From Paractinoplanes brasiliensis (GTDB taxonomy: Bacteria > Actinomycetota > Actinomycetes > Mycobacteriales > Micromonosporaceae): a stretch of DNA of 64,000 bases. Below the pieces are notes generated by a model. It made no database searches. It saw only the letters and a list, made by a program, of their open reading frames with translations, and was not told the DNA's origin. The number at the start of each line of letters is the position of its first letter. The first letter of the stretch is position 1. The stretch lies in NCBI RefSeq assembly GCF_004362215.1, contig NZ_SNWR01000001.1, positions 3,950,001 through 4,014,000 of the forward strand. The letters are read 5' to 3'. The position numbers were made by a program, and so were the translations under genes. Shown here piece by piece: positions 53,590-61,920 of this stretch.

Positions 53590-54690
53590 TCAGGGCACGA
53601 CAGTCCCGGAAACCGAGCCCAGCGAGATCCGGGTGCCGGCCGCCGAGAGCGCGGTGCCGCCGATCCGTACGACGTCGCCGTTCTCGAGGAAGCCGCGCAG
53701 CGTGCCGTCGGCCAATTTGACCGGGTCGTCGCCGTTGCGGGTGAGCTCGAGGAACGAGCCGACCTGTTCGCGCTCGGGGCCGGAGACTGTGCCCGAGGCG
53801 TACAGGTCACCGGTCCGTACGGAGGCGCCGTTGCTGGTCAAATGGGCCAGCTGCTGCGCCGCCGTCCAGTACATCGAGGTGAACGGCGGCGTGCTGACCA
53901 GCGTGTCGTTCCACTCGACGGTCAGCCGCAGATCGAAGCCGGGCCCGGCGGGACGCAAATAGTCGAGCGGCTCCGGATCCTGCGGCTGGGCCTGTACGGG
54001 GGCCAGCGCGTCGAGCGGCACCACCCAGGGCGAGACCGAGGTCGCGAACGACTTGGCCAGGAACGGGCCGAGCGGGCGGTACTCCCAGGCCTGCAGGTCA
54101 CGGGCCGACCAGTCGTTGACCAGCGTCACCCCGAAGACGTGCTCGGCGAACTCGGTTGTCGCTATCCGGCGGCCGGGCCGGCCGACCACGAACCCGACCT
54201 CGGCCTCGACGTCGAGACGCCGGCTGGGCCCGAACAAGCCCTCGCCGAGCTGGCCGGAGGGCCGCACGATCGGGGTGCCCGAGACGACCACGGTGGCGGA
54301 CCGGCCGTGATAGCCGATCGGCAGGTGCTTCCACTGCGGCGACAGACCGGGCGAGCCGGGGCGCAGGATCGCTGAGACGTTGAGCGCGTGATGCTCCGAC
54401 GAATAGAAGTCGGTGTAGTCGGCCACCTCGAACGGCAGGTGCAGGGTGACGTCGTGCAGCGGGATCACGGGCGGTCCCCACGCCACATGTGCGACCACGG
54501 CCTCGCGGGCGGCAGTCCACTCCTGCCGACCGGCCGCCATCAGCGGGTTGAGCGACGCCGCGGCCAGGCGCCCGCCGAGCGCCGACAGATCAACAACACC
54601 GTTTCCCAGCCGTACGCCGATACGCCGTTCGCCTCGGCCCAGGGTGAACACCCCGTACGGCAGGTTGTCGGGCCCGAACCCGTCGCTCAC
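53590..54690 (-). CDS. fahA: Fumarylacetoacetase
   Basis: Hydrolyses fumarylacetoacetate to fumarate and acetoacetate, the last step of tyrosine breakdown. The 366-residue protein has an N-terminal SH3-like part (NLPYGVFTLGRGERRIGVRLG) and the FAH core with DYTDFYSSEHHALNVSAILRPG, PIGYHGRSATVVVSGT and DVEAEVGFVVG carrying the metal-binding acids, then VNDWSARDLQAWEYRPLGPFLAKSF. It is somewhat shorter than the mammalian enzyme (~419). GTG start overlaps the stop of the upstream unknown gene (GTGA). Confidence 0.93.
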   Translation of the reverse strand: MSDGFGPDNLPYGVFTLGRGERRIGVRLGNGVVDLSALGGRLAAASLNPLMAAGRQEWTAAREAVVAHVAWGPPVIPLHDVTLHLPFEVADYTDFYSSEHHALNVSAILRPGSPGLSPQWKHLPIGYHGRSATVVVSGTPIVRPSGQLGEGLFGPSRRLDVEAEVGFVVGRPGRRIATTEFAEHVFGVTLVNDWSARDLQAWEYRPLGPFLAKSFATSVSPWVVPLDALAPVQAQPQDPEPLDYLRPAGPGFDLRLTVEWNDTLVSTPPFTSMYWTAAQQLAHLTSNGASVRTGDLYASGTVSGPEREQVGSFLELTRNGDDPVKLADGTLRGFLENGDVVRIGGTALSAAGTRISLGSVSGTVVP

Positions 54691-55532
54691 TCGTATCCCC
54701 CGTTGATCAGGCCGAGCCGCACCAGCTCGGTGAGCGGCTCGACGACGTTGGCCGCCCCGAACCCGACGAACAGCGGGCGCGGTTCGGCGCGCCGGGCCCG
54801 GCAGGCCTCCACCAGCGGCACCGGATGAGTCGCGGCCAGCACCTCGGCCACCTCGGCGACCTCCCCGCCGTCGTGCGCGCTGATCGAGGCGGCGAGCACG
54901 TTGAGGAAGCCGTGGTGGGTGAAGCCGGTTTCGGGATCGGTGTGCCGGATGGCGTGCCGCAGACCCGCGGCCAGCCGGAACGGCAGTTCCCGGTCGCGGC
55001 AGGCGCAGAGCACGGCGGCCAGCTCGACCGGGGTGGGGAACAACTCGGCCGCGAGCCCGCCGACGCGGAACTTGGCGGCCAGCGCCAACCCGTCGGCACG
55101 GGCCTGGGCCACCGCGTCCAGTGCGGCCAGCAGTCCCCAGCTCAGCGGGATCTCGGCGTACACCCGCAGGTCTCTGTCGGTTTGTGCCAGCAGCCGCAGG
55201 TCGGCCAGGCCGGGTTGCGGGTCCTCGCCGCGCCGGGCGACGGCAGCCTCCAGGTGCTGCACCCGCCCGCCGGCGGCCCGCAGCTTCTCGACGGCGACGG
55301 GCACGGCGGTCACGCTGACGTCGCCGACCAGGGCCACCGGCAGGTCATGGGCCTGCAGGTCGGCGCCGATCAGCGACGCGGGCACGAGCAACGGCCCGAG
55401 CAGGCCCGCGAACCAGCCCGCACGGTGCTCGTCGTGCTTGGCGACGGCCTCGGCCACGCCGGTGGGGCTCGGCGGCAGCAGGGACGCGTCGTCCACCAGC
55501 CCGGCGAAGAGCGGAGTCACCAGCGTTGACAC
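54687..55532 (-). CDS. Uncharacterised protein coupled to fahA
   Basis: A 281-residue soluble protein. Alternating hydrophobic strands and helices (LPVALVGDVSV; GRVQHLEAAVAR; DLRVYAEIPL; LALAAKFRVGG; LPFRLAAGLRHAIRHTDP) suggest an alpha/beta barrel. The densest conserved-looking patch is GLRHAIRHTDPETGFTHHGF, rich in His, Arg and Asp, with a Lys in AAKFRVGG. I do not recognise the family. It overlaps fahA (GTGA) and heads the minus-strand side of the tyrosine island, where maleylacetoacetate isomerase is otherwise missing; a catalytic role in that step is speculation. Confidence 0.75.
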   Translation of the reverse strand: MSTLVTPLFAGLVDDASLLPPSPTGVAEAVAKHDEHRAGWFAGLLGPLLVPASLIGADLQAHDLPVALVGDVSVTAVPVAVEKLRAAGGRVQHLEAAVARRGEDPQPGLADLRLLAQTDRDLRVYAEIPLSWGLLAALDAVAQARADGLALAAKFRVGGLAAELFPTPVELAAVLCACRDRELPFRLAAGLRHAIRHTDPETGFTHHGFLNVLAASISAHDGGEVAEVAEVLAATHPVPLVEACRARRAEPRPLFVGFGAANVVEPLTELVRLGLINGGYE

Positions 55533-55550
55533 GAATCCGAACCTAATAGA

Positions 55551-55564
55551 CGCTTCCAGAAGCG
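55551..55564. promoter_or_regulatory. Palindrome between fahA-side and hmgA genes
   Basis: CGCTTCCAGAAGCG has perfect 6-bp arms around a CA centre in the 73-base divergent interval, 41 bases before hmgA and 18 before the minus-strand start. It is well placed to control both transcripts. Confidence 0.45.
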
Positions 55565-55605
55565 GACAACCACGTCCAAGATGTCTGATTTCAAGTGAGG
55601 CAACG

Positions 55606-56763
55606 ATGCCCTACTACCGCAGCGTCGGCGAAGTGCCCCACAAGCGGCACACCCAGTTCCGGCGACCCGATGGCGGCCTCTACTCCGAGGAGCTGATGGG
55701 GCAGGAAGGTTTCTCGTCCGACTCGTCGCTGCTGTACCACCGTCACCCGCCGACCGCGATCGTCTCGGCCGAGGTCTTCCCCGCGCCCGCGCCGAAGCGC
55801 TCGGCCAACCTGCCGTTGAAGCCGCGGCACCTGCGTACGCACAAGCTCGACGCCGGCCCGGCGGATGCGGTGCTCGGCCGTCACCCGCTGATGGCCAACG
55901 ACGACGTACGCATCGGTTACGCCATCGCCGACCGGCCCTCGCCGCTCTACCGCGACGCTGTCGGCGACGAACTCCTGTACGTCGAGGACGGCCGGCTCGC
56001 CGTCGAGACCACGTTCGGCACGCTCGAGGCCGGCGCCGGCGATTACGTGATCATCCCGACCTCGGTGGTGCACCGGATCGTGCCGCTCGACGGGCCCGCC
56101 CGCTTGCTGACGATCGAGGCGAACGGCCACATCGGACCGCCGAAACGCTACCTGTCGGTGCGCGGCCAGTTCCTGGAGCACGCGCCCTACTGCGAGCGTG
56201 ACCTGCGCGGACCGTCGGAGCCGCTGCTGGTCGACGGGACCGACGTCGAGGTGCTGGTCAAGCACCGGGCCGGGTGGACCAGGCACGTGTACGCGCGGCA
56301 TCCCTTCGACGTGGTCGGCTGGGACGGCTGCCTCTACCCGTGGGCCTTCTCGATCCACGACTTCGAGCCGATCACCGGCCGCGTGCACCAGCCGCCGCCC
56401 GTGCACCAGACGTTCGAGGGACCCAACTTCGTGGTCTGCTCGTTCGTGCCGCGCAAGGTCGACTACCACCCGCTGGCCATCCCCGTGCCGTACAACCATC
56501 ACAACGTCGACTCGGACGAGATGATGTTCTACACCGGCGGCAACTACGAGGCCCGCCGCGGCTCCGGCATCGAACAGGGCTCGATCTCGCTGCACCCGTC
56601 CGGCTTCACCCACGGCCCCCAGCCCGGCGCGGTCGAACGAGCCCTCGGCGTCGAGGCGTTCGACGAGCTGGCCGTCATGGTCGACACGTTCCGCCCGCTC
56701 GACCTGTGCGAGCCGGCCCTGGCCGTGGAGGACACCGCGTACGCCTGGACCTGGAACCGCTAG
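55606..56763 (+). CDS. hmgA: Homogentisate 1,2-dioxygenase
   Basis: Opens the homogentisate ring to maleylacetoacetate with Fe(II) and O2. The 385-residue cupin-fold protein starts MPYYRSVGEVPHKRHTQFR. It contains GDELLYVEDGRLAVETTFGTLEAGAGDYVIIPTSVVHRIV (first cupin), PPPVHQTFEGPNFVVCSFVPR, and the metal-binding part YNHHNVDSDEMMFYTGGNYEARRG with SLHPSGFTHGPQPG. ATG with GAGG ribosome site. Divergent from the fahA pair. Confidence 0.94.
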   Translation: MPYYRSVGEVPHKRHTQFRRPDGGLYSEELMGQEGFSSDSSLLYHRHPPTAIVSAEVFPAPAPKRSANLPLKPRHLRTHKLDAGPADAVLGRHPLMANDDVRIGYAIADRPSPLYRDAVGDELLYVEDGRLAVETTFGTLEAGAGDYVIIPTSVVHRIVPLDGPARLLTIEANGHIGPPKRYLSVRGQFLEHAPYCERDLRGPSEPLLVDGTDVEVLVKHRAGWTRHVYARHPFDVVGWDGCLYPWAFSIHDFEPITGRVHQPPPVHQTFEGPNFVVCSFVPRKVDYHPLAIPVPYNHHNVDSDEMMFYTGGNYEARRGSGIEQGSISLHPSGFTHGPQPGAVERALGVEAFDELAVMVDTFRPLDLCEPALAVEDTAYAWTWNR

Positions 56764-56823
56764 GCGCTCGGCACCGTCACCTCGACGTCGATCCGGGCCG
56801 GGACGGGTTTCTCGGGCTGGTGG

Positions 56824-58008
56824 TCAGGGGAGTTGTGGAAACAGGGCTGACCAGGCCTTCTCTGCGGCCCCGGCGATGGGGCCGTCGGAGCCCAGCGCCG
56901 CGGCGACCAGCGGGGGTGGGGAAGCGCGGCGGATCGCCATCAGGCCCGAGCGGTAGGACGTGTGGAGTTCGGCGGGGGCGGCTGCCAGCAGGTCGGCGGC
57001 GATGCTGCCGAGGGTGACCAGGTCGGCGTCGACGCCGTTGACCAGGCCCGCGATGCCTCGGCCTAGGGCGGCGGCGACCGCGCCCACGGCGGCACGCTCG
57101 TGGGGGCCGGGCGAGGCGATGACCCTGCGGGCGTATGTGACGGGGTCCGGCGGTGGGGGCTGGCCCAGGAAACGGGCGAGGGCGGTGCCGTCGACGGCCG
57201 TGCCCCAGCAGCCGCGGGCGCCGCAGGGGCAGAGGATCGCGGGGTCGCCGAAGGGCATGTGGCCGAACTCGCCGCTGGCTCCGGTCGCGCCGAGCAGCAG
57301 GTGGCCCTGGTCGACGATCGCGCCGCCGAGGCCGCTCTCGATGCGGATGTGGAGGGCTACCGCGGCGTCGGTGGCTGCTCCTCGGGCCGATTCGGCGGCG
57401 GCCGCAAAGCTGGCGTCGTTTCCAGCTACGAACACTGTGGGAGTCGGCCAGGTGGAGGCGTCGGCCACGGACAGCGCCGGGGCGCCGGAGGATGGGACGG
57501 CGGCGGCAGGGACGCGGGTGAGGGCTCCGGGCCAGAGGGTGGTCAGGTCGACGTCGTGCCAGCCTGCGGTGCTCGCGTCCAGGCGCAGGGCGGGGGCGAC
57601 CGTGCCGGGCACCGAGACGCCCATGCCGCGCACGCGACCCCCGTACGTGTGCAGGATCTGAGCGACGGCGGCGGTGACCTCGGGCCAGGGGGTGCCGGCG
57701 TGGGGGGACGCGACCGTGGTCAGGGTGTGCCCGCCCAGCTCGACCACGTCGATGCGCCAGGCCTCATGCGTGATCTCGGCGGCGAGCACGAGCGGGCCCG
57801 ACGGGTGGGGCACGAGCACCGTGGTCGGACGGCCGCGGGCGCCGCTGGGGGTGGCGGGGGCCTCGGCCAGCAGGGCGGCCTGAGAGAGGCGGGCGACCAG
57901 CTCGGTGGCCGCTCCGGTGCCGATGCCGAGGCGGCGGGCGGCGTCGGCCCGGGTCACGCCTGGGTGCTGGTGGGCGACCCGGAGCAGCTCGGTTGAGCGC
58001 GTCGTCAC
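56824..58008 (-). CDS. ROK-family regulator with zinc motif
   Basis: A 394-residue protein. The N-terminal winged helix (HPGVTRADAARRLGIGTGAATELVARL) is followed by the ROK domain with GMGVSVPGTV, VFVAGNDASFAA, GASGEFGHMPFGD and the zinc-binding CPCGARGCWGT. GTG start. It is divergent from an MFS efflux gene with a 53-base gap, so it probably represses that gene and itself. Effector sugar unknown. Confidence 0.85.
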   Translation of the reverse strand: MTTRSTELLRVAHQHPGVTRADAARRLGIGTGAATELVARLSQAALLAEAPATPSGARGRPTTVLVPHPSGPLVLAAEITHEAWRIDVVELGGHTLTTVASPHAGTPWPEVTAAVAQILHTYGGRVRGMGVSVPGTVAPALRLDASTAGWHDVDLTTLWPGALTRVPAAAVPSSGAPALSVADASTWPTPTVFVAGNDASFAAAAESARGAATDAAVALHIRIESGLGGAIVDQGHLLLGATGASGEFGHMPFGDPAILCPCGARGCWGTAVDGTALARFLGQPPPPDPVTYARRVIASPGPHERAAVGAVAAALGRGIAGLVNGVDADLVTLGSIAADLLAAAPAELHTSYRSGLMAIRRASPPPLVAAALGSDGPIAGAAEKAWSALFPQLP

Positions 58009-58027
58009 AGCCGATTCCCTTCTTTTA

Positions 58028-58040
58028 CTCTGAAGCAGAG
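58028..58040. promoter_or_regulatory. Short palindrome between ROK and MFS genes
   Basis: CTCTGAAGCAGAG has 5-bp arms around AAG, in the middle of a 53-base divergent gap. It is short but well placed as an operator of the ROK regulator. The surrounding TTTTACTC and CTTATTGTG stretches are AT-rich like promoter elements. Confidence 0.4.
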
Positions 58041-58061
58041 CTTATTGTGCGATGGGTGAAC

Positions 58062-59273
58062 ATGAACCGCCCGGCCCTGGCCGCTCTCGGCGCCTCCGCG
58101 TTCTTCTACGTGACGGCGGAGACGCTGCCGGTGGGTCTGCTGCCCGAGATCTCCCAGGGTCTGGACGTGGCCGAGTCCGACGTCGGTCTGCTGCTGACCA
58201 GCTATGCCGTGGTGGCGGCGGTCAGCACGATCCCGCTGACCGCGCTGACCATGCGGGTGGGGCGGCACCGGCTGATCGCGATCACCCTGGCCGTCTTCGT
58301 GGTGTCGCAGGCCGCGGCCACGTTCGCGCCGACGTTCGGGATCCTGGCCGGGTCCCGGCTCATCTGCGCGTTGGCCCACGGGGTCTTCTGGTCGGTGATC
58401 GGGCCGGTCACCGCCCGGCTGGCGCCGCCGGGGCAGGCCGGCCGAGCCACGGCGCTGGTCTTCGTGGGCAACTCGCTCGCCATCGTGCTCGGTGTGCCGC
58501 TCGGCACGGCGCTCGGTCAGTGGCTCGGCTGGCGCGCGGCCGTCGGCGCGGTCACCCTCGGCGGGGCGGTTTGCGTGATTGTCCTGATGCGGGTGCTGCC
58601 CCCGCTGCCGCCCCGGCCGCACGACCTGAAGATGCGGCCGGCCGTCCGGCTGCGGGCCGCGGTCGGCATCGTGCGGGATCCGGCGGTCGCGCTGCTCTGC
58701 GTGATCACCGCGGTGCTTGTGATCGGCCACTTCGCGGCGTACACGTACATCGCGCCGCTGGTGCGACGGGATGCGGGCCTCGAGGGCGCGGGGCTCAGCC
58801 TGCTGCTGCTCGGCTACGGCGTGGCCGGGTTGCTCACCAATTTCGCCGTGGGCCGCCACGTCGACCGGCGTCCGGGGACCGTGCTGGTGGCGCTGCTCAG
58901 CGTGCTGGCTGTCTCGGCGGGGCTGCTCGCGCCGGTGCTGGGCGTGGTCCCCACCGTCGTCGTCACGCTGCTCTGGGGCGGCGCGTTCACCGCCATTCCG
59001 GTCATCCTGGCCGCCGCGCCGCTGCGCATCGCGCCCCGGGCCCGGGACGCTGCCTCGGCCGTCTATGTGGTCGCCTTCCAGATCGGGATCGGCGGCGGCG
59101 CCCTCGCCGGCGAGCGTCTGGTGCGCTCGGGTCACCTGGGGGTGCTGCCGCTGGTGACCGCCGCGCTGGCAGTGGCCACCGTGGTGGTCGTGCTCACCGC
59201 CGGACGCCGGGTCTTCCCCGCCCGGCTGAGCGAGGAAGACCATCACCGGACCGAGGCGCAGCTCGTCGGTTAG
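58062..59273 (+). CDS. MFS transporter, DHA1/sugar-efflux type
   Basis: A 403-residue transporter with 12 hydrophobic helices. ALTMRVGRHRLIAITL and GVFWSVIGPVTARLAPPGQAGRATALVF match the loop and helix-4/5 motifs of the AraJ/CmlA group of drug and sugar efflux permeases. ATG 58062 is used (MNRPALAALGASAFFYVTAETLPVG). Its stop overlaps the convergent aminotransferase stop by 4 bases. Substrate unknown; control by the divergent ROK gene is likely. Confidence 0.88.
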   Translation: MNRPALAALGASAFFYVTAETLPVGLLPEISQGLDVAESDVGLLLTSYAVVAAVSTIPLTALTMRVGRHRLIAITLAVFVVSQAAATFAPTFGILAGSRLICALAHGVFWSVIGPVTARLAPPGQAGRATALVFVGNSLAIVLGVPLGTALGQWLGWRAAVGAVTLGGAVCVIVLMRVLPPLPPRPHDLKMRPAVRLRAAVGIVRDPAVALLCVITAVLVIGHFAAYTYIAPLVRRDAGLEGAGLSLLLLGYGVAGLLTNFAVGRHVDRRPGTVLVALLSVLAVSAGLLAPVLGVVPTVVVTLLWGGAFTAIPVILAAAPLRIAPRARDAASAVYVVAFQIGIGGGALAGERLVRSGHLGVLPLVTAALAVATVVVVLTAGRRVFPARLSEEDHHRTEAQLVG

Positions 59274-60352
59274 CTCTTCAGGGCCACTTCGGCGGCGCTC
59301 AGGAAGGCATCGTTCTCGTCGGGCGTGCCGATGGTCACCCGTACGCCGTCACCCTGGAACGGCCGCACGATCACCCCTCGCGATTCGCAGGCCTTCCCGA
59401 ACGGGGCCGACTGATCGCCCAGCGGCAGCCACACGAAGTTGGCCTGGCTGCTCGGCACCGCGACGCCCAGTTTGCGCAGCGCCTCGGTCACCCGGTCGCG
59501 CTCGGCCACCACCAGCGCGCACCGCCGGCGGACCTCCTCTTCCTGGGCCAGCGCCGCGATCGCCGCGGTCTGGGCGACCAGGCTGGTCGAGAACGGGGTG
59601 AGCACCTTGCGGATGGCCCCCGCCACCTCGGGCTGGGCCACCAGGTAACCCATCCGCAGGCCGGCCAGCCCCCACGCCTTGCTCATGGTGCGCAGCACGA
59701 GGACGTTGGGCCGGTCGCCGTAGGTCGCCAGCCCGTCCGGCACCTCGGGGTCGGTCACCAGTTCCCGGTACGCCTCGTCGAGCACGATCAGCACGTCGGA
59801 GGGCACGGCGGCGACGAAGCGGTCGAGCTCGGCCTTGCGCACGCTCGTGCCGGTCGGGTTGTTCGGGTTGCAGACGATCACCAGCCTGGTCCGCTCGGTG
59901 ATCGCGTCGGCCATCGCCTGCAGGTCGTGCCCGTGGCCGCTGGTGTTGGGCACGCGCACGCTGGTCGCCGAGGCCCCGGCCGCGATGATCGGGTACGCCT
60001 CGAACGAGCGCCATGCGTACACGATCTCGTCGCCGGGCAGGCACGTGGCCTTGACCAGAATTTCGGCCAGCGCGACCGAGCCGCAGCCGGTGACGATGCG
60101 GTCGGTGGCCACGCCCAGCTTCTCGGCCAGCGCGTCACGCAGCGCGACCGCGCCCATGTCGGGGTAGCGGTGCGAGTGCAGCATCGCGTCGGCCACCGCC
60201 TCGGCCACGCCGGGCAGCGGCCCGTACGGGACCTCGTTGCTGGCCAGTTTGATCGCCTCGGCGATGCCCAGTTCGCGGGTCAGGTCGGCCAGGTTGCGGC
60301 CGGGGACGTACGCGGGCAGGTTGTCGAGGTCGGCGCGGGTGAGGCGGGTCAT
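59270..60352 (-). CDS. pat: Aromatic aminotransferase, Pat/HisC-like
   Basis: A 360-residue class I/II PLP enzyme: YVPGRNL near the start, IKLASNEVPYGPLPGVAEAV, GCGSVALAEILVKATCLPGDEIVYAWRSFEAYP, CNPNNPTGTSV, LDEAY and the PLP Lys in TMSKAWGLAGLRMGY. The details (WRSFEAYP, SSQANFVWLPLG, PEENDAF-like end) fit the mycobacterial Pat type (putative aromatic aminotransferase), more than a true histidinol-phosphate aminotransferase. With hppD nearby it may make 4-hydroxyphenylpyruvate from tyrosine. The start overlaps the RDD gene stop (TGATG). Confidence 0.8.
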   Translation of the reverse strand: MTRLTRADLDNLPAYVPGRNLADLTRELGIAEAIKLASNEVPYGPLPGVAEAVADAMLHSHRYPDMGAVALRDALAEKLGVATDRIVTGCGSVALAEILVKATCLPGDEIVYAWRSFEAYPIIAAGASATSVRVPNTSGHGHDLQAMADAITERTRLVIVCNPNNPTGTSVRKAELDRFVAAVPSDVLIVLDEAYRELVTDPEVPDGLATYGDRPNVLVLRTMSKAWGLAGLRMGYLVAQPEVAGAIRKVLTPFSTSLVAQTAAIAALAQEEEVRRRCALVVAERDRVTEALRKLGVAVPSSQANFVWLPLGDQSAPFGKACESRGVIVRPFQGDGVRVTIGTPDENDAFLSAAEVALKS

Positions 60353-61365
60353 CAGCTTCCTTCTGTGTGAGAGCCGTTGCCGCCACTGCGGGTGGTGGCG
60401 TCGACCGGCTGGCGATCGTCCGGCGGGAGCGCGATCACGACCGTGCGTGCCGTCTTGTCGTGGAACGCCTGGCGCAGCTGCTGGTCGAAGACCGGCGAGA
60501 TGCAGTCGATCAGTTGCAGCACGAAGCCGATGCCCGCGCAGCCCCACGCCGGGGTCCACAGGCCGAGGCGGGCCCAGCGGCCGAACGCGCGGCCGAACCC
60601 CAGCGGCTCCGTGTGCTCGACCGCCATGACCTTGATCCGCATGATGCGTTTGCCCAGCGTCTGGCCGGTGCTGCCGATCGACGGGGCCTCGTAGAGCAGC
60701 CAGAGCAGGGTGGCCACGATCAGCATGGCCCAGAGCAGGCTGTCCATCCGGCCCGAGCCCTGCACGTCGAACGCGCTGCCGCCGTTGGCCATCTCGTTGA
60801 GGCTGGCCCTGTACATCGGCACGAACTCTTTGGCGAACTCGTAGAAGAAGTAGCCGTTGACGACGACGTTGAGCAGCAGCACGGCGAGGATGTCGAGCAG
60901 CCGGGCGACCAGGCGCGGACCCAACCCGGCCAGCGCGTAGCCGTGCGGCCGCGCCTGCACCGGATACATGCCGGCGCGCATGCCCGGAGGCATCTGCTCC
61001 CAGCCGGGGGGAGGCTGCCACCCGGGAGGCGGCTGCCAGCCGGGCGGCGGTGGCGGCTGCGGACCCCAACCCGGCTGCGGACCCCAACCAGGCTGCGGAC
61101 CCGATCCAGGCTGCTGGCCCGCGCCGGGCTGCGGACCTGCGCCCGGCTGCGGACCCCAACCCGGGGGCGGGGGCGTGAGGGGAGTGGGCGGGGCCGGCGC
61201 GGGCGATGCGGGAGCCGGGGGCGGTTCGTCCTGGACCGGCGGCGGGCCGTCCGGCGGCACGGCGTCGGCCGGGATCGCCTTGCCCAGCCACCCCTCGCCG
61301 TCCCAGTAACGCTGGGTCTCCGGGTCGGCCGGGTCCTTGTACCAACCGGCAGGCAGCGAGCTCAT
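60352..61365 (-). CDS. RDD-family membrane protein with N-terminal DUF2510 domain
   Basis: A 337-residue protein: an N-terminal DUF2510 module (LPAGWYKDPADPETQRYWDGEGWL), a Pro/Gly/Gln-rich linker with GPQPGWGPQPG repeats (about 40-130), then an RDD domain (LARLLDILAVLLLN and GQTLGKRIMRIKVMAV) with several membrane helices. The tail is basic and acidic. RDD proteins are thought to act in transport or osmotic adaptation; no specific role is shown. It overlaps the second RDD gene (ATGA) and the aminotransferase gene. Confidence 0.75.
   Translation of the reverse strand: MSSLPAGWYKDPADPETQRYWDGEGWLGKAIPADAVPPDGPPPVQDEPPPAPASPAPAPPTPLTPPPPGWGPQPGAGPQPGAGQQPGSGPQPGWGPQPGWGPQPPPPPGWQPPPGWQPPPGWEQMPPGMRAGMYPVQARPHGYALAGLGPRLVARLLDILAVLLLNVVVNGYFFYEFAKEFVPMYRASLNEMANGGSAFDVQGSGRMDSLLWAMLIVATLLWLLYEAPSIGSTGQTLGKRIMRIKVMAVEHTEPLGFGRAFGRWARLGLWTPAWGCAGIGFVLQLIDCISPVFDQQLRQAFHDKTARTVVIALPPDDRQPVDATTRSGGNGSHTEGS
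61053..61170 (-). repeat. Imperfect 18-24 bp coding repeats in the RDD gene
   Basis: Units of the form GGCTGCGGACCCCAACC recur five or six times across this stretch, encoding Gly-Pro-Gln-Pro-Gly-Trp-type repeats in the linker. The copies differ slightly and are in frame. Confidence 0.6.
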
Positions 61366-61910
61366 GGGGAAACCTTAACGACCACGGTGCGGGCGAATTT
61401 GTCGTGCAGGGTCTGCTGGTACGGCTTATCCGCCAGCTGCCACAATCCGTCGACCCAGCTGAAGAACGGCAGCAGCATGCCGCCGCCGTACTCGACGAGG
61501 TAACGCTTGGCCGCCATGCCGCGCGTCAGGCGCAGCGCCGGGTCCAGCGGGACGATCCGGATCTTCATCGCCTTCTTGCCCAGCGTCTGCCCGCTGCGGT
61601 GCATGTATTCCACCGCGTAGAGGAAGTACAGCAGCATCATCAGGGCGAACAGGCCCAGTTCGAGCAGCAGGAACGGCAGGAAGTAGTCGGCGAACACCGT
61701 GCCGAAGTCCGGTTCCGGGCCGTACGGGTCGGGAAAGTCGATCTGCAGGAACACCACCACGAAGGCCGGGATGAACAGAACGAAGGCCACGGCCGTCAGC
61801 AGCGCCATGTCGATCATGTAAGCGAGCAGTCGTTGCGGGAACTCGGCGAGCGGCACCCCCGCCGGGCTCAGCGGCGGGGGTGGCGGAGAAGGAGGCCAAG
61901 GGACGGTCAC
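61362..61910 (-). CDS. RDD-family membrane protein, short
   Basis: A 182-residue protein: a Pro-rich N-terminus (PPSPPPPPLSPAG), then an RDD domain with about three helices (LLAYMIDMALLTAVAFVLFIPAFVVVF) and SGQTLGKKAMKIRIVPLDP, AKRYLVEYGGGMLLPFFSW. It shares the RDD signature with the next gene, suggesting an ancient duplication. GTG start; hppD lies 10 bases downstream-side on the minus strand upstream of it, so transcription may continue from hppD. Confidence 0.75.
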   Translation of the reverse strand: MTVPWPPSPPPPPLSPAGVPLAEFPQRLLAYMIDMALLTAVAFVLFIPAFVVVFLQIDFPDPYGPEPDFGTVFADYFLPFLLLELGLFALMMLLYFLYAVEYMHRSGQTLGKKAMKIRIVPLDPALRLTRGMAAKRYLVEYGGGMLLPFFSWVDGLWQLADKPYQQTLHDKFARTVVVKVSP

Positions 61911-61920
61911 GCGACCAGTG

